From the NCBI RefSeq assembly GCF_900142575.1, contig NZ_FRBI01000008.1, positions 62,001 to 126,000 of the forward strand: a stretch of DNA of 64,000 nucleotides, given 5' to 3'. Within the stretch, counting starts at the first letter, position 1. Every line of letters starts with the position of its first letter. A program made the position numbers and the translations under genes. This DNA comes from Actinacidiphila paucisporea. Lineage in GTDB: Bacteria; Actinomycetota; Actinomycetes; Streptomycetales; Streptomycetaceae. Positions 25,504 to 33,342 of this stretch are shown piece after piece. Below the pieces are notes generated by a model. That model worked only from the letters and a program-made list of their open reading frames with translations. It did no database searches and was not told where the DNA came from.

Positions 25504-27321
25504 ATGGAATCGCCTGATTTCCGCGACGAAGCGCCGCGACCGGGTTCCGTGGTCCTCGCGCTGCGCTACTACGGGAGGGAGCTGGTCAGGCTCCGCCTGT
25601 TGGCGCTGCCCGCGATGATGCTGCCCGCGCTGGGCACTACCGGCATCAACTACGTCGCACCGCTGTTCGTCGCGAAGCTCGTCGGCCGTATCGCCGACGA
25701 CTCCGGCATCGCGGCCGGCTCGGCACTGCCGTACGTGCTGGGGTTCGCGGGCGTCCTGCTGTTCGCGGAACTGCTGTGGCGTATCGGCTTCCACTGCCTG
25801 AACCGGGTCGACGCGCTCGGTGTTGAGCACCTGTACGTGATCGGCATGGACGAGCTGTTCGCCAAGGATGCCGCGTTCTTCCAGAACAGCTTCGCCGGGT
25901 CGCTCACCAAACGCGTGCTGAGCTTCGCGTCCCGGTTCGAGGAGTTCGTGGACACGCTGACGTTCTCGGTCATCGGCAGCCTGGTGCCGCTGCTGTTCGG
26001 GTCCGTGGTGCTGTGGCTCTACCAGCCGCTGCTCGTCGTCGGACTGCTGGTGATGCTGGCGCTGACGGCACTGTGCGTGGCCCCGCTGATCCGCCGCCGC
26101 CAGGCGATCGTCGACCAGCGCGAGGCGGCGATCGCCCGGGTGGCGGGCCACGTCGCCGACAGCCTGATGAACATCGACACGGTGCGGGCCTTCGCCGCCG
26201 AGGAGCGCGAGGCAGCGGAGCACCGCTCCCGCGTCGCCGAGTCCAAGCGGCTCAGCCTGCGGTCGTGGGACTACGGCAACCTGCGCATCGACACACTCGT
26301 CGCGCCGATGTCCGTCCTGACCAACGGGCTGGGCCTGCTGCTCGCGGTCACCCTCGGCGGGGGCTCGCACGGCGTGGAGGCGATCGTGGTCGCCTTCACG
26401 TACTACAGCAACGCCACGCGGATCATGTTCGAGTTCAACCAGATCTACCGGCGTATGGAGAGCTCGGTCACGGAGGCCGCGCAGTTCACCGACCTGCTGC
26501 TGACGCCGCCGACCGTGGTCGACCCGCCCTCGCCCGAGCCGCTGCTCGTGCGGAGCGCCGACGTCCGCTTCGAGCGGGTGACCTTCTCGCACGCGGGCGC
26601 GCAGCCGCTCTTCGAGGGCCTCGACCTGGAGGTGCCCAGCGGCACGAGGATCGGCCTCGTCGGCCGGTCGGGCGGCGGCAAGACCACCCTCACCCGGCTG
26701 CTGCTGCGGATGGCGGACATCGACGCCGGCCGCATCCTCGTCGGCGGCCAGGACATCAGCCGGCTGCGCCAGGCCGACCTGCGCGGCCTGATGGCCTACG
26801 TGCCGCAGGACCCGGCGATGTTCCACCGCACCCTGCGGGAGAACATCGCCTTCGCCCGGCCCGGCGCCGGGGAGGCGGAGATCCGCCGCGCGGCGGAGGC
26901 GGCGCACGTGGTGGATTTCGCCGACGGACTGCCCGACGGCTTCGACACGCTGGTCGGCGAGCGCGGTGTCAAGCTGTCCGGCGGGCAGCGCCAGCGGGTC
27001 GCGCTGGCCCGGGCGATCCTGCGCGACGCGCCGATCCTGCTGCTGGACGAGGCCACCAGCGCGCTGGACTCCGAGAGCGAGATCCTCGTCCAGGAGGCGC
27101 TGTGGCGGCTGATGGAGGGGCGGACGGCGCTGGTGGTGGCGCACCGGCTCAGCACCGTCGCCACCATGGACCAGCTCGTCGTCCTGGACCGCGGCCGGAT
27201 CGTGGAGCAGGGCACCCACCGGGAGCTGCTCGCGGCGGAGGGCCCCTACGCCAAGCTCTGGCACCACCAGTCGGGCGGCTTCCTCAGAGAGGCCACCCCC
27301 GCGCGAGCCGACCTGAGCTGA
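25504..27321 (+). CDS. ABC exporter, fused permease and ATPase
   Basis: 605 residues. An N-terminal six-helix transmembrane domain (about 30-310) is followed by the nucleotide-binding domain: Walker A GLVGRSGGGKTTLTR, Q-loop VPQDPAMF, signature KLSGGQRQRVALARA, Walker B ILLLDEATSAL, H-loop VVAHRLSTV. It is a half-transporter expected to act as a homodimer for export of a peptide or drug. A run of G (GGGGGGGTGGG) before ATG serves as the ribosome site. Transcribed divergently from the ArsR-MFS operon across the inverted repeat, so shared control is likely. Confidence 0.92.
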   Translation: MESPDFRDEAPRPGSVVLALRYYGRELVRLRLLALPAMMLPALGTTGINYVAPLFVAKLVGRIADDSGIAAGSALPYVLGFAGVLLFAELLWRIGFHCLNRVDALGVEHLYVIGMDELFAKDAAFFQNSFAGSLTKRVLSFASRFEEFVDTLTFSVIGSLVPLLFGSVVLWLYQPLLVVGLLVMLALTALCVAPLIRRRQAIVDQREAAIARVAGHVADSLMNIDTVRAFAAEEREAAEHRSRVAESKRLSLRSWDYGNLRIDTLVAPMSVLTNGLGLLLAVTLGGGSHGVEAIVVAFTYYSNATRIMFEFNQIYRRMESSVTEAAQFTDLLLTPPTVVDPPSPEPLLVRSADVRFERVTFSHAGAQPLFEGLDLEVPSGTRIGLVGRSGGGKTTLTRLLLRMADIDAGRILVGGQDISRLRQADLRGLMAYVPQDPAMFHRTLRENIAFARPGAGEAEIRRAAEAAHVVDFADGLPDGFDTLVGERGVKLSGGQRQRVALARAILRDAPILLLDEATSALDSESEILVQEALWRLMEGRTALVVAHRLSTVATMDQLVVLDRGRIVEQGTHRELLAAEGPYAKLWHHQSGGFLREATPARADLS

Positions 27322-27544
27322 CGGGCCACGGCCCGACGCCATGCGCGAGCCGCCGTCCGCCGGCACCTCGCCGCCGAGCGGTCGGCGTAGCGCGCGGGGT
27401 GGGGCCGCGCCACCGGCCCGCTCCCCCCGCGCGCCGTCCGCATGCGGCCTCCAGGCCGTGTGCTTAGGGTGGAACCGCAACCGCCGCGGGAGGCGTAAGC
27501 CATGCACAGGCCGTGGTGCCGGTGACCAGAGGAGGGATCCGCTG

Positions 27545-28108
27545 ATGGACGAGGACGTCTTCGCGGACCCGGAGGCGATCCGGCGGCTGACCGCGTACGG
27601 CCGGGACGGCACGCGAATCGGCCCCGTCGGCGACGTGTACGTCAACGACATGGGGCGCGGCCCCGAGTGGGTGACGGTACGCACCGACGAGGACGACAGT
27701 GGCGGGGACATCCTCGCCCGGCCCGAGGGCGACATCTTCGCCCCGCTCGACGGTGCCGCGCACACCCGGGAGGGCGTGCTGGACCTGGCCTTCACGGCCG
27801 AGGCCGTGCGCAGCGCGCCCAGGATGGACAGCGAGCAGCACCTCGGCATCGTGCAGGAGCAGGAGCTGTTCTTGCACTACGGGCTGGCGATTCCTGCGCA
27901 CGAGGCGTCGGGGGCGCCCGGCGTCGGCGACCAGCGGCCCAAGTGGCCGGTGGTGGCGGGGGAGGCGGACCTGCGGGACGTCAAGGAACTCGCCGAGGAG
28001 CCCCCGGCCCGCACCGCGCGGCTGCGCAGGTACGTGCCCGGCGAGTCCGTCGCGGAACCCCAGCCCGACCCCGACCCGTCCCCCTACTTCGGCGGGGACC
28101 GCGGGTGA
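27545..28108 (+). CDS. PRC-barrel domain stress protein
   Basis: 187 residues; ATG lies 8 bases after GAGGAGGG. Residues about 10-110 fit a PRC barrel (LTAYGRDGTRIGPVGDVYVND, GPEWVTVRTD). Streptomyces PRC-barrel proteins of this kind often carry DUF2382 or DUF2171 segments, but only an acidic, Pro-rich C-terminus (PQPDPDPSPYF) is visible here. Soluble, no signal peptide. Role in stress or surface-charge sensing is only a family guess. It ends 6 bases before the stop of the converging prephenate dehydratase gene. Confidence 0.7.
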   Translation: MDEDVFADPEAIRRLTAYGRDGTRIGPVGDVYVNDMGRGPEWVTVRTDEDDSGGDILARPEGDIFAPLDGAAHTREGVLDLAFTAEAVRSAPRMDSEQHLGIVQEQELFLHYGLAIPAHEASGAPGVGDQRPKWPVVAGEADLRDVKELAEEPPARTARLRRYVPGESVAEPQPDPDPSPYFGGDRG

Positions 28109-28114
28109 GGCCGG

Positions 28115-28954
28115 TCAGTGCTCCGCGCGCCGGTGCGGATGGGCCGGGTAGACACCCAGCAGGCGAACCTCGGACGAGAAGAAGTCCAGCTCCTCCAGGG
28201 CCAGCGCGACCCGGGGCTCGTCGGGGTGGCCCTCGATCTCGACGTAGAAGCGGCTGGGGTGCAGTCCCGCGCCGATCTGGTAGCTCTCGATCTTGGTGAG
28301 GTTCACGGCGTTGCTGGCGAAGCCGCCCAGCGCCTTGTACAGCGCGCTGGGGATGTTGCGCACGCAGAAGAACAGGCTCGACATCGTCGGCTCGCCGCTG
28401 TGCGCGGGCATCGCGGCATCGCGGGACAGCACCACGAAGCGGGTGGTGTTGTCCGGGTCGTCCTCGACGCCGGCCCGCACCGCCTTGAGCCCGTACAAGC
28501 GGCCCGCCGCGGGCGGGGCCAGCGCGGCGTGCCGGGGGTCGCCCAGCTCCGCGATCTCGCGGGCGGCACCCGCCGTGTCCTGCGTGACCAGCGTCCGCCA
28601 GCCGCCCTCGCGGAGGATCTTGCGGCACTGGCCCAGCGCGTGCACATGGCTGCGGACGCACTCGATCTGCTCGGCCGATCCGTCCGGCACGGTCACCAGG
28701 TCGAAGCGGATGGGCAGGAAGTGCTCGGCGACGATGGACAGACCCGACTCCGGCAGCAGGTGGTGCACGTCCGCGACGCGGCCGGCGGCGGAGTTGTCCA
28801 CCGGGATCACCGCGAGGTCGGCGGTGCCGAGCGTCACCGCGTCGAGCGCCTGCTCGAAGCTGGTGCACGGCAGGCCCGTACCGCCTGGGTAGAGGTCGGC
28901 GGTCGCAGCGGCGGAGTTGGACCCCGGCTCCCCCTGGTAGGCGATCGTGACCAC
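28115..28954 (-). CDS. pheA: Prephenate dehydratase
   Basis: 279 residues from GTG, 5 bases after GCTGAGG. It converts prephenate to phenylpyruvate in phenylalanine synthesis. Signatures: TIAYQGEPGSNSAAA at the start, AVIPVDNSAAGRV, the catalytic NTTRFVVLSRD, then an ACT domain (MSSLFFCVRNIPSALYKAL). The ACT loop reads LTKIESYQIG; the ESRP motif that binds phenylalanine in feedback-inhibited enzymes is absent. This form may be less inhibited by Phe. A longer N-terminus (up to 29041) is possible but not supported by a ribosome site. Confidence 0.92.
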   Translation of the reverse strand: MVTIAYQGEPGSNSAAATADLYPGGTGLPCTSFEQALDAVTLGTADLAVIPVDNSAAGRVADVHHLLPESGLSIVAEHFLPIRFDLVTVPDGSAEQIECVRSHVHALGQCRKILREGGWRTLVTQDTAGAAREIAELGDPRHAALAPPAAGRLYGLKAVRAGVEDDPDNTTRFVVLSRDAAMPAHSGEPTMSSLFFCVRNIPSALYKALGGFASNAVNLTKIESYQIGAGLHPSRFYVEIEGHPDEPRVALALEELDFFSSEVRLLGVYPAHPHRRAEH

Positions 28955-29103
28955 GCGAACCTCAGCTTCCCACCCGGCCGGGTGCCTTCGCCCTCCCGTC
29001 GGAAGCGCTCCCGGAATTCTACGACCCGCGCCGTCCGTCACGATGCGGCAACGAACCCGGCCGGATGCCGGGGAGCGGCTCGACCTCGATATGTAATGGC
29101 TCC

Positions 29104-29781
29104 ATGCCTACTTCGTCTCTTACGCCACTGGTGCGGTCCTGGATCGAGGGATGGGTCGTCTCGCGCGGCGCGGCGGACCCGGAACCGGAGCCCTGGGGGT
29201 GGAGCATCGATGTCGGAAATCTCGCCCAGTCGAGGCGGCACGTGCTGGTCGACGGCGACGAGGCCACGGTACGCGGGCTCGCCGCGGACAGTGCCGCGCC
29301 CGGCCGCTGGCTCAAGGTCTTCCTGCCGCGGGTGACGACCGCGCACGACGCCCCGAACGCGGCGGAGGACATCGTCGCCTCCTGGCTCGCACCGGGCTGG
29401 ACGCTCGGCACTCCCGGCTTCCTGATGACCACGGAACTGCGGCACACCCCGATCGACGTCCCCGCAGGCCACCGCGTGCGGACCTGGACCCGCGGCGGGG
29501 TGATACGCGTGGCCCTCACGGCGCCGGACGGCGCGCTCGCCGCGCGCGGCCAGATCGCCCCGACCGGCGGAACCGCCGTCGCCGACCAGATCGCGACGTC
29601 GCCGCTGCACCGGCGCAAGGGCCTCGGCTCGGTGGTGATGCGCACGCTGCACCATGCCGCGCTGGAGCGCGGCGCGCACACCGGTGTCCTGGTCGGCACG
29701 GTGGAAGGCCGCGCGCTGTACGAGGCGCTGGGCTGGCGGACGCACGCACCCATGGTGAGCGCGAGCTTCGGCTCACCGTGA
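29104..29781 (+). CDS. GNAT-family N-acetyltransferase
   Basis: 225 residues. The acetyl-CoA site is IATSPLHRRKGLGSVVMRTL (R/Q-x-x-G-x-G/A as RRKGLG), followed by GVLVGTVEGRALYEALGWRT, the standard beta-4/alpha-4 and C-terminal strand. The N-terminal 100 residues (SWIEGWVVSRGAADPEPEPWGW) are longer than a minimal GNAT and likely give substrate specificity. Ribosome site is weak. It diverges from pheA with 149 bases between; no partner gene suggests the acceptor. Confidence 0.85.
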   Translation: MPTSSLTPLVRSWIEGWVVSRGAADPEPEPWGWSIDVGNLAQSRRHVLVDGDEATVRGLAADSAAPGRWLKVFLPRVTTAHDAPNAAEDIVASWLAPGWTLGTPGFLMTTELRHTPIDVPAGHRVRTWTRGGVIRVALTAPDGALAARGQIAPTGGTAVADQIATSPLHRRKGLGSVVMRTLHHAALERGAHTGVLVGTVEGRALYEALGWRTHAPMVSASFGSP

Positions 29782-29806
29782 GCGGGCGCCCCGCCGGAGC
29801 GCCCGC
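29782..29806. terminator. Hairpin between convergent GNAT and EF-hand genes
   Basis: 8-bp stem GCGGGCGC / GCGCCCGC with a 9-base loop directly after the GNAT stop and 21 bases before the stop of the minus-strand EF-hand gene; serves either direction. Confidence 0.55.
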
Positions 29807-29826
29807 CGAGGCGGAGTACGCCGCCT

Positions 29827-30372
29827 TCAGCCCGCGGCGGCGAACCGGCCGCAGAGCCAGTTCCCCGGCTCCACCGGATCGTCGCTGGTCCAGAACTGCC
29901 GCCACAGCAGGGCGAATTCCTCCCGGCTGAGATGCCCGTCACCGTTCAGGTCGAGCAGTTCGAAGACGCCTGTCATGTCGACGGACCGGCCGTTCCAGGT
30001 CTCGACCAGGGTGCGGTGCTCCGCCGGGGAGATGCGGCCGTCGCCGTTGGCGTCCACGGCGTCGAAGACGGTGTCGGCGGTCGCGGTGACGTCCGCGATC
30101 ATCGAGGGCAACCGGTCCACGAGCAGCAGCACTTCACCGAGACCGACCGCACCGTCCCCGTCGGCGTCACCCGCCTCCAGCAGCGCCGCCCACCAGCCCA
30201 TCAGCAGGGTCTCCACCCGCGTGCGCAGCTCCGTCCCCGGCCCCACCGCCGGGAGCCGGCTCCAGCGGGCGACCAGCGCCCTGAAGTCCTCCTCGCGCAG
30301 GTAGCCGTCACCGTCCGCGTCGAACGCGCCGAACATCCCCACGAGCTTGCGCTCCTGAAACGCGCTGGCCAT
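29827..30372 (-). CDS. EF-hand calcium-binding protein (CabC/calerythrin-like)
   Basis: 181 residues; ATG follows GGGAGGG. It has four EF-hand loops: DADGDGYLREED, DADGDGAVGLGE, DANGDGRISPAE and DLNGDGHLSREE, each with Asp at 1 and 3, Gly at 6 and an acidic residue at 12. Size and layout match the sarcoplasmic-type calcium-binding proteins of Streptomyces (CabC, linked to spore germination and aerial growth). Cytoplasmic, no signal peptide. It diverges from the TIGR04222/MNIO operon, with 284 bases between. Confidence 0.9.
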   Translation of the reverse strand: MASAFQERKLVGMFGAFDADGDGYLREEDFRALVARWSRLPAVGPGTELRTRVETLLMGWWAALLEAGDADGDGAVGLGEVLLLVDRLPSMIADVTATADTVFDAVDANGDGRISPAEHRTLVETWNGRSVDMTGVFELLDLNGDGHLSREEFALLWRQFWTSDDPVEPGNWLCGRFAAAG

Positions 30373-30656
30373 CGGGCGCCCTCCCTTGTCGCACGCCGAA
30401 CCTGGCATATGTGACGATAGGCTTGGGCGCCTCCGTGTGCCCACGGGCACATGCGTGCGGGGAGTCACCCTCGCGGTCGAGGTGAGGGTATCGGTGCTGG
30501 TCGTCGTGCCCGATGCGGCCGGCCGGTCCCTGACGTACGCGTCGGCCCGGACCGGAGCGAACCGCCGCCCGTGCTGCGGGAGTCGCCGACAAGCCGGCGC
30601 ACCCGCGGGGAACCGCTGCGAGCGCCCGGGACGTCTCTGCGTGCGGGGGTGGTGAC

Positions 30657-31559
30657 ATGAGTCAGCCATGGGGAATGAGCGGGCCGGACTTCCTGGTCGC
30701 CTACGCGGCGGCCTTCGCTGCCGCCGGGGTCGCGACGGCACTGCTGCGAGCGGGATTCCGCAAGCGGCACGACACCGACCCGACCGCCGGGACAGGTCCG
30801 GCCGGCGTCTACACGCTCGCCGTCGTCGGCGGCGGCACCTCGCGGGTCGTGGACACGGCGGTGCAGGCACTCCTCGAGGACGGCCGGCTCCGCGTCAGCA
30901 GGGACCACCGGATCACCGCCTGCGGCACACCGACCGCGGACGAACCGGTGCAGCAGGCCGTCTTGTCCTGCTTCGGCGGCGCCAAGGGTGTCGACCTGTC
31001 GACCGTCCGCGCCCGCAGCGCCGGCAGCGAGCCGGTCCGGCGGACCGCCCAGGACGCCGTCGACGCCGGCCTGCTCTTCGGACCGGCCGACAGGAGGGCG
31101 TCGGTGGCCACCGCCCTGCCGCTGCTCGCGGTCTTCTGCGTGGGCGTGGCCAGACTCGTCAACGGCGTCCACCTGGGCCGCCCGGTCGGCCTGCTGGTCG
31201 TGGCCCTGCTGGTCAGCGGCGTCATTTTGGTGGCCACCGCCGCGAAAGCCCCGCGCCGCACCCTGGCGGGGGACAGGCTGCTGGAGCGGGGTCGGCAGGG
31301 CGCCGCGCCCGCCCCGCGGGTCCTCGACTCCCCGGGTGCGGGCGGATACGCATCCGCCGCCGGCGGCGACCTGTTCGTCCCCGCGGCGGTGCTGGGGGTG
31401 GCGGTGCTGGGCGCCGAGGGCATCGCCGATCCGGCCCTTCGGCACGCGCTCTACGGCGGGATGTCCGGGACCTCGGGCTCCGGCGACTCCGGCAGTGGAG
31501 GGAGCTGCGGCGGCGGTGGTGGGTGCGGGGGCGGATGCGGTGGCGGGTGCGGCGGATGA
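30657..31559 (+). CDS. TIGR04222-type membrane protein with Cys/Gly-rich tail
   Basis: 300 residues. One N-terminal helix ([19 protein letters not shown]), a soluble middle (about 40-150), then two helices (about 155-200). The last 27 residues are Gly/Ser followed by [18 protein letters not shown]: four Cys at 5-6 and then 4-residue steps. Actinomycete proteins of this type were catalogued by their conserved body and a repetitive Gly/Cys end, function unknown. The next gene starts inside its stop codon and encodes a DUF692/MNIO oxidase, a family that modifies Cys residues, so the tail is a candidate substrate (inference). ATG is preceded by GGGGGTGG. Confidence 0.78.
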   Translation: MSQPWGMSGPDFLVAYAAAFAAAGVATALLRAGFRKRHDTDPTAGTGPAGVYTLAVVGGGTSRVVDTAVQALLEDGRLRVSRDHRITACGTPTADEPVQQAVLSCFGGAKGVDLSTVRARSAGSEPVRRTAQDAVDAGLLFGPADRRASVATALPLLAVFCVGVARLVNGVHLGRPVGLLVVALLVSGVILVATAAKAPRRTLAGDRLLERGRQGAAPAPRVLDSPGAGGYASAAGGDLFVPAAVLGVAVLGAEGIADPALRHALYGGMSGTSGSGDSGSGGSCGGGGGCGGGCGGGCGG

Positions 31560-32386
31560 CGGTCGCGCCTCCCGCTCTCGGTTATGGCATCGGCTGGCGG
31601 CCGCGGATCGACCTCACCGTCGAGCGGCTTCCCGGTGTCGACTTCGTCGAGGCCATCGCCGAAGGGCTCGCCCCGAGACGGCTGTTCACCTCGCTGCGGC
31701 TGCTGCGGGACCGCGGCACGACGGTGATCCCGCACGGGGTCTCGCTGTCGCTCGGCGGCGCGGAGCGCCCCGACCCGCGGCGGCTGGCCCATCTCGCCGC
31801 GTGCGCGGAGGCGCTGACGTCGCCGCTGGTCAGCGAGCACGTCGCCTTCACCCGGGCCGGCGCGTGGAATGCCGGGCACCTGCTACCGGTGCCCAGGACC
31901 AGGGACGTGCTCACCGTACTCACCGAGAACATCAGGATCGCCCAGGACCAGCTGCCCGTCCCGCTGGCGCTGGAGAACATCGCCCCGCTGCTGGCCTGGC
32001 CCGACGACGAGCTGACCGAGGGGCAGTTCCTCGCCGAACTGGCCGACCGCACAGGTGCGTTGCTGCTGGTCGACGTCGCCAACCTGCACACCGCCCACAT
32101 CAACCTCGGCACCGACCCGCACCGGGTACTGGACGAACTCCCGCTGGAGCGGCTGGCCTACGTCCATGTGGCGGGCGGGGTCGAGCGCGACGGCGTCTGG
32201 CACGACACGCACACCCATCCGGTCGGCGGGCCGGTACTCGACCTGCTCGCCGACCTGGCCGCCAGGACCCGGCTGCCCGGCGTCCTGCTGGAGCGGGACG
32301 GCGACTACCCGGCCGACAGCGAACTCGCCGCCGAACTCGCCGCCATACGCGGCGCCGTGGCCAGGGGCGGGCATGTCCGCGGCTGA
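31556..32386 (+). CDS. DUF692 / multinuclear non-heme iron oxidase (MNIO, MbnB/TglH/ChrH family)
   Basis: 276 residues, a TIM-barrel with the full set of expected metal residues: His60 ([10 protein letters not shown]), Glu94-His95 (VSEHVAF), Glu140 (ALENI), Asp173, Asn176, His178 and His181 ([14 protein letters not shown]), His204 (YVHVAGG) and Asp217-x-His219-x-His221 (DTHTHPVG). MNIO enzymes use Fe clusters to rearrange or oxidise Cys in RiPP precursors (methanobactin, 3-thiaGlu, chryseobasin-type). ATG overlaps the stop of the Cys/Gly-tail protein and the gene overlaps a small partner downstream by 14 bases, so all three are co-made. No leader-bearing small peptide is visible nearby. Confidence 0.87.
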   Translation: MTVAPPALGYGIGWRPRIDLTVERLPGVDFVEAIAEGLAPRRLFTSLRLLRDRGTTVIPHGVSLSLGGAERPDPRRLAHLAACAEALTSPLVSEHVAFTRAGAWNAGHLLPVPRTRDVLTVLTENIRIAQDQLPVPLALENIAPLLAWPDDELTEGQFLAELADRTGALLLVDVANLHTAHINLGTDPHRVLDELPLERLAYVHVAGGVERDGVWHDTHTHPVGGPVLDLLADLAARTRLPGVLLERDGDYPADSELAAELAAIRGAVARGGHVRG

Positions 32387-32633
32387 GCGGGCCGCGCTCG
32401 GCGCGGCGCAGGAGCGGCTGCTCGCCGCGCTCGTCGGCGGCGCGGAACCGCCGCCCGGCTTCGACGCCGAACGCGTCCGGGTCCAGGCGCGGGCCCTGCG
32501 CGCCAAGCACGCCCACGCCCACGCCGCCGTCTCCGCCCCGGCGCCCCGCCGCCTCCGCCTGTTCGCCCCGCGCGGCGGCCGGCCGCCGAAAGGGCCCGCC
32601 AGGGGCGACGGGCCGTGCGACGCCCCCGCGTGA
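32373..32633 (+). CDS. Small MNIO partner-like protein
   Basis: 86 residues; ATG lies 11 bases before the end of the MNIO gene, so it is made by coupled translation. The first half, [20 protein letters not shown] and [20 protein letters not shown], is helical and resembles the C-terminal part of SCO6045-like proteins that accompany DUF692 genes in Streptomyces; in other MNIO systems a small partner (MbnC, TglI) recognises the leader. The second half is basic, Ala/Pro/Arg-rich and probably disordered. Partner role is inferred from position. Confidence 0.7.
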   Translation: MSAAERAALGAAQERLLAALVGGAEPPPGFDAERVRVQARALRAKHAHAHAAVSAPAPRRLRLFAPRGGRPPKGPARGDGPCDAPA

Positions 32634-32666
32634 GGGCGCGGACGGGACCGCGGGGGCGGCCGGACG

Positions 32667-33080
32667 TCAGCCGCCCGGGGTGTTCTCGCCCTGGGTGCAG
32701 ACGACGAACAGCGTGAGGTCGGCCGGGGCCCCGAGCGTCCCGGGGCGGCCGCGATCCGCCGGCGCGAGGTCCTTGCGGACGGTGATGACCCAGCCGGTGG
32801 CGTCCGGGGTCGGCCGGCTCTCCAGCAGGTCCGCGGGACCGCGGCCCAGCGCCCGCCCCTGGGGCGCCGAGAGGGCGAACCCGCCGCTGAGGACGTTCTC
32901 CTCCGGCGGGCACATCAAGGTCCGCGGGGTGCCGTCGGCGCCGCCCCTGATCACACTGCCTTGCACCGCCTGCGGCTGAACGGTGGTCTGTGCCCCGGCT
33001 GTTGCTCCACCACCGGCCATGACGACGAGCACCGAGGTGCCCGCGGCCGCGGCGGCGCGCTTGAGGGTCCTGCTGATCAC
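32667..33080 (-). CDS. Secreted protein of unknown function
   Basis: 137 residues from GTG, 8 bases after GGAAGGAG. A Sec signal peptide is clear: KRAAAAAGTSVLVVMAGGG then cleavage near ATAGAQ. The mature part has two Cys (TLMCPPEEN and FVVCTQGE) that could form a disulfide, a hydrophobic core typical of small beta proteins, and a Pro/Gly C-terminus. Not recognised. Upstream frame codons (up to 33170) are possible but have no ribosome site. Confidence 0.7.
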   Translation of the reverse strand: MISRTLKRAAAAAGTSVLVVMAGGGATAGAQTTVQPQAVQGSVIRGGADGTPRTLMCPPEENVLSGGFALSAPQGRALGRGPADLLESRPTPDATGWVITVRKDLAPADRGRPGTLGAPADLTLFVVCTQGENTPGG

Positions 33081-33342
33081 TGAACGCGCTCCTTCCAGCT
33101 GTCCTCGCACTTCCGCCGAAGCGGTTTCGGTCATTGCAGCACGCCGTCGACCGGAACCACGGTCGGACACTCTCAGTGACTTCTATCGAGTGACCGTGCG
33201 GCAATCGATGCTGTGTCCACCGGTGTCGATGAACGCAGCGTGATCAAATGTCGCTGTCCGTCATCAGTTGTACGGCTCTGCGGCCGCTGGATGCCGCGCG
33301 CCGTCTGCCCCGTCCGCCCGCGCGGCCGGGCTGAGGAGTCCG

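Noticed and set aside
31470..31559. Gly/Cys tail as a tandem DNA repeat or CRISPR-like array
   Set aside because: It is in frame, codes for a biased tail and the units are too short and irregular.
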